A stretch of DNA of 64,000 bases, from contig NZ_CP034998.1 of assembly GCF_002531755.2 (NCBI RefSeq), forward strand, positions 4,470,501-4,534,500, read 5' to 3'. Each line of letters opens with the position of its first letter. Within the stretch, counting starts at the first letter, position 1. The notes under the pieces were generated by a model. That model did not search any database, was not told where the DNA came from, and worked only from the letters and a program-made list of their open reading frames with translations. The position numbers were made by a program, and so were the translations under genes. The stretch is from Rhizobium acidisoli (GTDB lineage Bacteria > Pseudomonadota > Alphaproteobacteria > Rhizobiales > Rhizobiaceae). Positions 60,138 to 64,000 of the stretch are shown here, piece by piece.

Positions 60138-61673
60138 GTGCATGAGGTCGACGTGTCAGACGCAGCAGATGACGACATCCTGAGGCTGGAAGGAATCGGC
60201 AAGCGCTTCCCGGGCGTCGTGGCGCTCAAGGATGTCTCGATGCGGATCGGCCGCGGCAAAGGGCACGTTCTCCTCGGCGAAAACGGTGCCGGAAAGTCGA
60301 CGCTGATCAATCTGCTCGGCGGTGTCTTCAGGCCGGATGATGGCCATATCCTGTTCGACGGCAAGCCTTACCATCCGGCCTCGCCGCTTGAGGCCTTCAA
60401 GGCCGGCATCCGTGTCATTCACCAGGAATTGCATCCCCTCTCCAACCTGACGGTTGCCGAAAACCTGCTCTTCGAACATCTGCCGCGCCGATACGGCCTA
60501 GTGAACTACAAGGCGATGAACGCCAGAGCGGCCGAACTCCTCGAAGAGGTCGGCCTCGATGTCGCCCCGACGACACTGGCGAGCCGCCTCAGTGTCGCGC
60601 AGCTGCAGCTGGTCGAGATCGCCAAGGCGCTGTGTTACGAAAGCAAGCTTCTCGTTCTCGACGAACCGACGGCGACCCTGACCTCTAAGGAGGTCGATCG
60701 CCTCTTCGAAATTCTGAAGCGCTTGAAGCAGCGCGGCGTCACCACGCTCTATATCTCCCACCGTCTGGAGGAGATCTTCGACGTCGGTGACGATGTGACG
60801 GTGCTGCGCGACGGCCAGCATGTGATCACCCGGCCGCTCTCCGGACTTGAGATCCCCGAGATCGTCGAGTTGATGGTCGGACGCAAGCTTGCCGATCACG
60901 GCATTTTTAAAGGCGACAGCACGGTATCCGGCGAAGCGCTCGGTGTCTCCGGTCTGAAGGTGACGCGCAACAGCCCCGAACTGTCCTTTTCCGTCGGCAA
61001 GGGCGAAATCGTCGGCATCGCCGGCCTTGTCGGCAGCGGCCGCACCGAGGCTGTGCGCGCCCTCTTCGGCGCCGACCTCAAAGCCGCAGGTGAAATTCGC
61101 CTGAACGGCGAGCCGGTCGAGATCAATTCGCCGAAGGATGCGGTGGCCGCCGGCCTGTGCCTGGCGACCGAAGACCGCAAGATGCAGGGCCTGATGCTCG
61201 ATATGAGCTGCGCCCAGAATGCCACCATCACCGATCTCGGCAAGATCTCCCGCAACGGCTTGATCAACCGGAAAGCGGAGGACGATCATTCGCAGCGCCT
61301 CGTGCGCGAACTGCGGATCAAGACACCCTCGATTCACCAGGCCGTCAGGACCTTTTCCGGAGGCAACCAGCAAAAGGTCGTCATCGCCAAATGGCTGTTT
61401 CGCGGCCCAAAGGTGCTGATCTTCGATGAGCCGACCCGCGGCATCGACGTCGGCGCCAAGGCTGAAATCTATGAACTCCTGTGGAAGTTCGCAGCCGAAG
61501 GAAAAGGTGTCCTGGTCGTATCTTCGGACTTGCCGGAGCTGATGGGTATCTGCCATCGCATCATCGTCTTCTCCGACGGCAAGATCGCGGGCGAAATCGT
61601 TCGGGAACAATTTGACGAAAGCAGGATCCTTTCGCTCGCCTACAAGGAGTACAGCCGTGTCCGCCAGCATTGA
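60138..61673 (+). CDS. Sugar ABC transporter ATP-binding protein (CUT2, RbsA/MglA type)
   Basis: The 511-residue protein has two fused ATPase domains. The first has Walker A GENGAGKST (47-55), Walker B KLLVLDEPTATL and a LSVAQLQLVEIAKAL signature in LSGGQ position. The second has a degenerate Walker A GLVGSGRTE and an intact signature FSGGNQQKV with LIFDEPTRGIDVG, as in RbsA. I start at the GTG at 60138 (GGAGG 11 bases upstream); a GTG at 60153 with GAGG is the alternative. It overlaps the permease start by 17 bases. Confidence 0.92.
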   Translation: MHEVDVSDAADDDILRLEGIGKRFPGVVALKDVSMRIGRGKGHVLLGENGAGKSTLINLLGGVFRPDDGHILFDGKPYHPASPLEAFKAGIRVIHQELHPLSNLTVAENLLFEHLPRRYGLVNYKAMNARAAELLEEVGLDVAPTTLASRLSVAQLQLVEIAKALCYESKLLVLDEPTATLTSKEVDRLFEILKRLKQRGVTTLYISHRLEEIFDVGDDVTVLRDGQHVITRPLSGLEIPEIVELMVGRKLADHGIFKGDSTVSGEALGVSGLKVTRNSPELSFSVGKGEIVGIAGLVGSGRTEAVRALFGADLKAAGEIRLNGEPVEINSPKDAVAAGLCLATEDRKMQGLMLDMSCAQNATITDLGKISRNGLINRKAEDDHSQRLVRELRIKTPSIHQAVRTFSGGNQQKVVIAKWLFRGPKVLIFDEPTRGIDVGAKAEIYELLWKFAAEGKGVLVVSSDLPELMGICHRIIVFSDGKIAGEIVREQFDESRILSLAYKEYSRVRQH

Positions 61674-62679
61674 AAAACAGACCGAGGCGAAAGAGGCGCG
61701 CTTCTGGGACAAGCTTATCCGGATCTCGATGAAGGAGGCGGGCGTCGCCATTGCCCTCATCCTGATCCTGGCGTTTTTCTCGGCGACGGCACCCTATTTC
61801 GCCACGCCTGAGAATTTCCTGAAGATCTTCGTGCAGATCGCCATCAACACCGTGCTTGCCGCGGGCATGACCTTCGTCATCCTCGTCGGCGGCATCGATC
61901 TCTCGGTGGGATCGCTCCTTGCCCTTTGCACGGTGATCGGCGCCACGATCATGATCAATCCGGCGTTTTCGCCCTGGCAGGCGATTGTTCTCGCCTGTCT
62001 GGCCTCGATGGGCACCGGTGCTGCGCTTGGCGCCGTCAATGGTTGGATCTGCGAGAAGTGGAAGCTTCCCTCCTTCATCGTCACCCTCGGCATGCTGAAC
62101 GTCGCAAGCGGCCTGGCCCGCGTCGTCAGCGACAATTCGACGATCACCGGTCTGCCGCAGCCTTTCGTCGATTTCGGCAACCTGATCTTCTGGGGCATAT
62201 TCCCGTCGATCTTCATGATTGCGATCGTCGTCGTCCTGATTGGCTGGTTCGTGCTGCGCTACACCGTCTTCGGCCGCTTCGTCTTCGCGATCGGCACCAA
62301 TGAAGAGGCTGTCCGTCTCTCGGGGCATCAGCCGAAGCGATACAAGATCGCCGTCTTCACCATCTCAGGGCTGACCGCCGGTATCGCCGCCATGGTCTAT
62401 CTGCTGCGTCTCAATGTCGGCAGCCCGGTCGCCGGCATCGGCTACGAGCTGAACGCCATTGCCGCCGTCATCATCGGCGGCACCAGCCTCTCGGGCGGCA
62501 AGGGCTCGATCATCGGCACGTTGGTCGGGGCCTGCATTCTGCAGGTGCTGTCGACCGGATTGCAGCTGCTCGGCGCTGACGACAATATCAAGCCGATCGT
62601 CATCGGCGCCGTCATCGTGCTCGCCGTCATTCTCGACAGCTATCGCGGCCGGCTGATGCGGATCCTTGAAACACGGTAA
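61657..62679 (+). CDS. Sugar ABC transporter permease (CUT2 type)
   Basis: The 340-residue inner-membrane permease has about ten helices and the BPD_transp_2 motifs: MTFVILVGGIDLSVGSLLAL near residue 75, LPSFIVTLGMLNVASGLA, GRFVFAIGTNEEAVRLSG and AIAAVIIGGTSLSGGKGSIIGTL. The GTG start at 61657 is marked by AAGGAG 7 bases upstream and overlaps the ATPase gene by 17 bases, so translation is coupled. It completes the RbsB-A-C-like set. Confidence 0.94.
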   Translation: MSASIEKQTEAKEARFWDKLIRISMKEAGVAIALILILAFFSATAPYFATPENFLKIFVQIAINTVLAAGMTFVILVGGIDLSVGSLLALCTVIGATIMINPAFSPWQAIVLACLASMGTGAALGAVNGWICEKWKLPSFIVTLGMLNVASGLARVVSDNSTITGLPQPFVDFGNLIFWGIFPSIFMIAIVVVLIGWFVLRYTVFGRFVFAIGTNEEAVRLSGHQPKRYKIAVFTISGLTAGIAAMVYLLRLNVGSPVAGIGYELNAIAAVIIGGTSLSGGKGSIIGTLVGACILQVLSTGLQLLGADDNIKPIVIGAVIVLAVILDSYRGRLMRILETR

Positions 62680-62765
62680 TTAGGTGGCGCCGGAAGCCTT
62701 TGATTGACCGTTGCGTTTGATACCGGGCCGACCTACATCTGTCCGGCATTCAGCGAGGGACGGAA

Positions 62766-63713
62766 ATGGCCAAGATCACCAATGTAGCGGTCCAGATGGA
62801 TCATGTCGCCGGCATCAATATTGCGGGCGACTCCACCTTCGCCATGAGCCTGGAAGCCCAGGCACGCGGCTACCGGCTGTTCCATTACACGCCTGAGCGC
62901 CTGAGCTTCCGCGACGGCAAGCTCTATGCCAGCGTCGAGCCGATGCTGCTGCGCGACGTCAAGGGCGATCACTTCGAGCTTGGCGCGCCTGAGCGCGTCG
63001 ATCTTTCCACAATGGATGTCGTGCTGCTGCGCCAGGACCCGCCCTTCGACATGGCCTATATCACCTCGACGCATCTGCTCGAGCGCATCCACCCGAAGAC
63101 GCTTGTCGTCAATGATCCGGCCTGGGTGCGCAATTCGCCCGAAAAGATCTTCGTCACCGAATTCTCCGACCTGATGCCGAAGACGCTGATCACCAAGGAT
63201 GCCGCCGAGATTCGCCGCTTCCGCGACGAGATGGGCGATATCATCCTGAAGCCGCTTTACGGCAATGGCGGCGCTGGCGTCTTCCATTCGACCCGCGACG
63301 ACCGCAACCTCTCCTCGCTGCTCGAAATGTTCGGCCAGCTTTTCCGCGAGCCCTTCATCGCCCAGCAATATCTGCCTGATGTGCGCAAGGGCGACAAACG
63401 CATCATCCTCGTCGACGGCGAATTCGCCGGCGCCATCAACCGCGTGCCGGCCGAACATGACAGCCGCTCCAACATGCATGTCGGCGGCCGCGCCGAGGCG
63501 ACCGAGCTGACGCCGCGCGAGAAGGAAATCTGCGAACGGATCGGCCCGGCGCTGCGAGACCGCGGCTTCCTGCTCGTCGGCATCGATGTGATCGGCGATT
63601 ACATGACTGAGATCAACGTGACGTCGCCGACAGGCATCCGCGAGGTCAAGAAGTTCGGCGGCGCCGATATCGCAAGCCTGCTCTGGGATGCGATCGAGCG
63701 CAAGCGCGGCTGA
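62766..63713 (+). CDS. gshB: Glutathione synthase
   Basis: The 315-residue ATP-grasp enzyme joins gamma-glutamylcysteine to glycine. It has an N-terminal substrate domain ([35 protein letters not shown]), then the ATP-grasp core with [41 protein letters not shown] and [27 protein letters not shown]. The length is normal. GGGACGGAA precedes the ATG. It follows the transporter genes by 86 bases with its own likely promoter. Confidence 0.97.
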   Translation: MAKITNVAVQMDHVAGINIAGDSTFAMSLEAQARGYRLFHYTPERLSFRDGKLYASVEPMLLRDVKGDHFELGAPERVDLSTMDVVLLRQDPPFDMAYITSTHLLERIHPKTLVVNDPAWVRNSPEKIFVTEFSDLMPKTLITKDAAEIRRFRDEMGDIILKPLYGNGGAGVFHSTRDDRNLSSLLEMFGQLFREPFIAQQYLPDVRKGDKRIILVDGEFAGAINRVPAEHDSRSNMHVGGRAEATELTPREKEICERIGPALRDRGFLLVGIDVIGDYMTEINVTSPTGIREVKKFGGADIASLLWDAIERKRG

Positions 63714-63742
63714 GCCTGCGGCGCTGCGACCCCACGCAGCCA

Positions 63743-63770
63743 CTGTGACCGGGTACAACCTTGGTCACAG
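63743..63770. promoter_or_regulatory. Inverted repeat between gshB and the comM-like gene
   Basis: CTGTGACC (63743-63750) and GGTCACAG (63763-63770) are perfect 8-base arms around a 12-base spacer. It starts 29 bases after the gshB stop. It could be a hairpin end for gshB or a regulator site for the next gene; the 12-base spacer does not fit a CRP site. Confidence 0.45.
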
Positions 63771-63891
63771 TCTATATCTGACTACGTTCCTTTCTTGTTC
63801 TTGTTTTATTCCCGCTTCCGTGCCAGATTGCAACCGCTGGCCCTGAAGGGTTGCGGGCGGTATAAGAGTTTGCGGGCAGGGGGATGGGTTT

Positions 63892-64000
63892 ATGGTCGCG
63901 CGTGTCAGTACGGTGGCATTTCAGGGCATCGAAGGGGTGCCGGTCGAGGTCCAGGTCATGATCGCGCCTGGCAAGATCGGCATGCAGATTGTCGGCCTGC
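63892..64000 (+). CDS. comM: YifB-family Mg chelatase-like AAA ATPase, N-terminal end (partial)
   Basis: Only the first 36 residues are present: a start MVARVSTVAFQGIEGVPVEV and QVMIAPGKIGMQIVGL, the standard opening of ComM/YifB proteins (the Lon-like fold domain). AGGGGG lies 9 bases before the ATG at 63892. ComM is a hexameric helicase that aids branch migration in natural transformation. gshB-comM is a common rhizobial order. The identification rests on this short stretch. Confidence 0.8.
   Translation, partial: MVARVSTVAFQGIEGVPVEVQVMIAPGKIGMQIVGL

Noticed and set aside
63743..63770. TGTGACC...GGTCACA as a CRP/FNR-type site
   Set aside because: The spacer between TGTGA and TCACA is 16 bases, not 6, so it does not fit a CRP site; kept only as an inverted repeat.

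Overview
The window is a stretch of rhizobial chromosome, most likely Rhizobium of the leguminosarum/etli group. Reasons: high GC coding sequence; rhizobial gene neighbourhoods (infC-rpmI-rplT-pheS-pheT, pyrF next to a PmtA-type phospholipid N-methyltransferase, gshB next to a comM-type gene); an Atu4866-family gene; palindromic intergenic repeats of the RIME type; and an Irr-like box in front of an imelysin operon. The species name is inference. I see no rRNA, tRNA, insertion sequence, integrase, phage gene or CRISPR array.

Layout. 0-4.7 kb: translation block (end of infC, rpmI, rplT, pheS, pheT). 4.7-12.6 kb: mixed metabolic genes (NTF2-like protein, two aldo/keto reductases, LysR regulator, YciE-like ferritin-fold protein, M15-like protein, GNAT, Gfo/Idh oxidoreductase), then a GtrA/GtrB-like pair facing a GT-C-like membrane protein (12.7-14.6 kb). 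15-25 kb: xseA, a MarR/EamA divergon, an M29 aminopeptidase, a GST/MarR divergon, ybaK, an ArsC-like protein, an AstE-like deacylase, a 2H phosphoesterase and ogt. 24.5-33.7 kb: accessory, regulator-rich region with two SDRs plus an Atu4866 protein under a divergent LysR, a cysteine hydrolase-GlxA pair, an AraC regulator, PEBP, RibD-like and VOC proteins, a WYL regulator and a DUF1778/GNAT toxin-antitoxin pair ending just downstream of guaA.

33.8-44.4 kb: guaA, a nucleosidase/thioesterase pair, a DUF2252 protein, a four-gene periplasmic iron operon (irpA imelysin, di-haem DUF1111 protein, second imelysin, Tat-exported DUF1513 protein) and an RsmB-type methyltransferase. 44.6-49.6 kb: rlpA with a tandem repeat across its stop codon, an AT-rich 400-bp gap, an SDR, queG, a GST, uppP and a small exported protein. 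49.8-55.4 kb: NDUFA9-like protein, DUF1330, pyrF, a degenerate histidine phosphatase, pmtA, a DUF72 protein and dnaN. 55.6-64 kb: rsmI-yraN, a cupin, a LacI-controlled CUT2 sugar ABC cassette, gshB and the start of a comM-like gene.

The most interesting points are the imelysin/DUF1111/imelysin/DUF1513 operon with its Irr-like box and one imelysin that lacks the conserved histidine; the paired identical LacI operators 115 bp apart; several clean palindromic operators in divergent promoters; the toxin-antitoxin pair beside guaA; and rhizobial palindromic repeats that supply stop codons to neighbouring genes.
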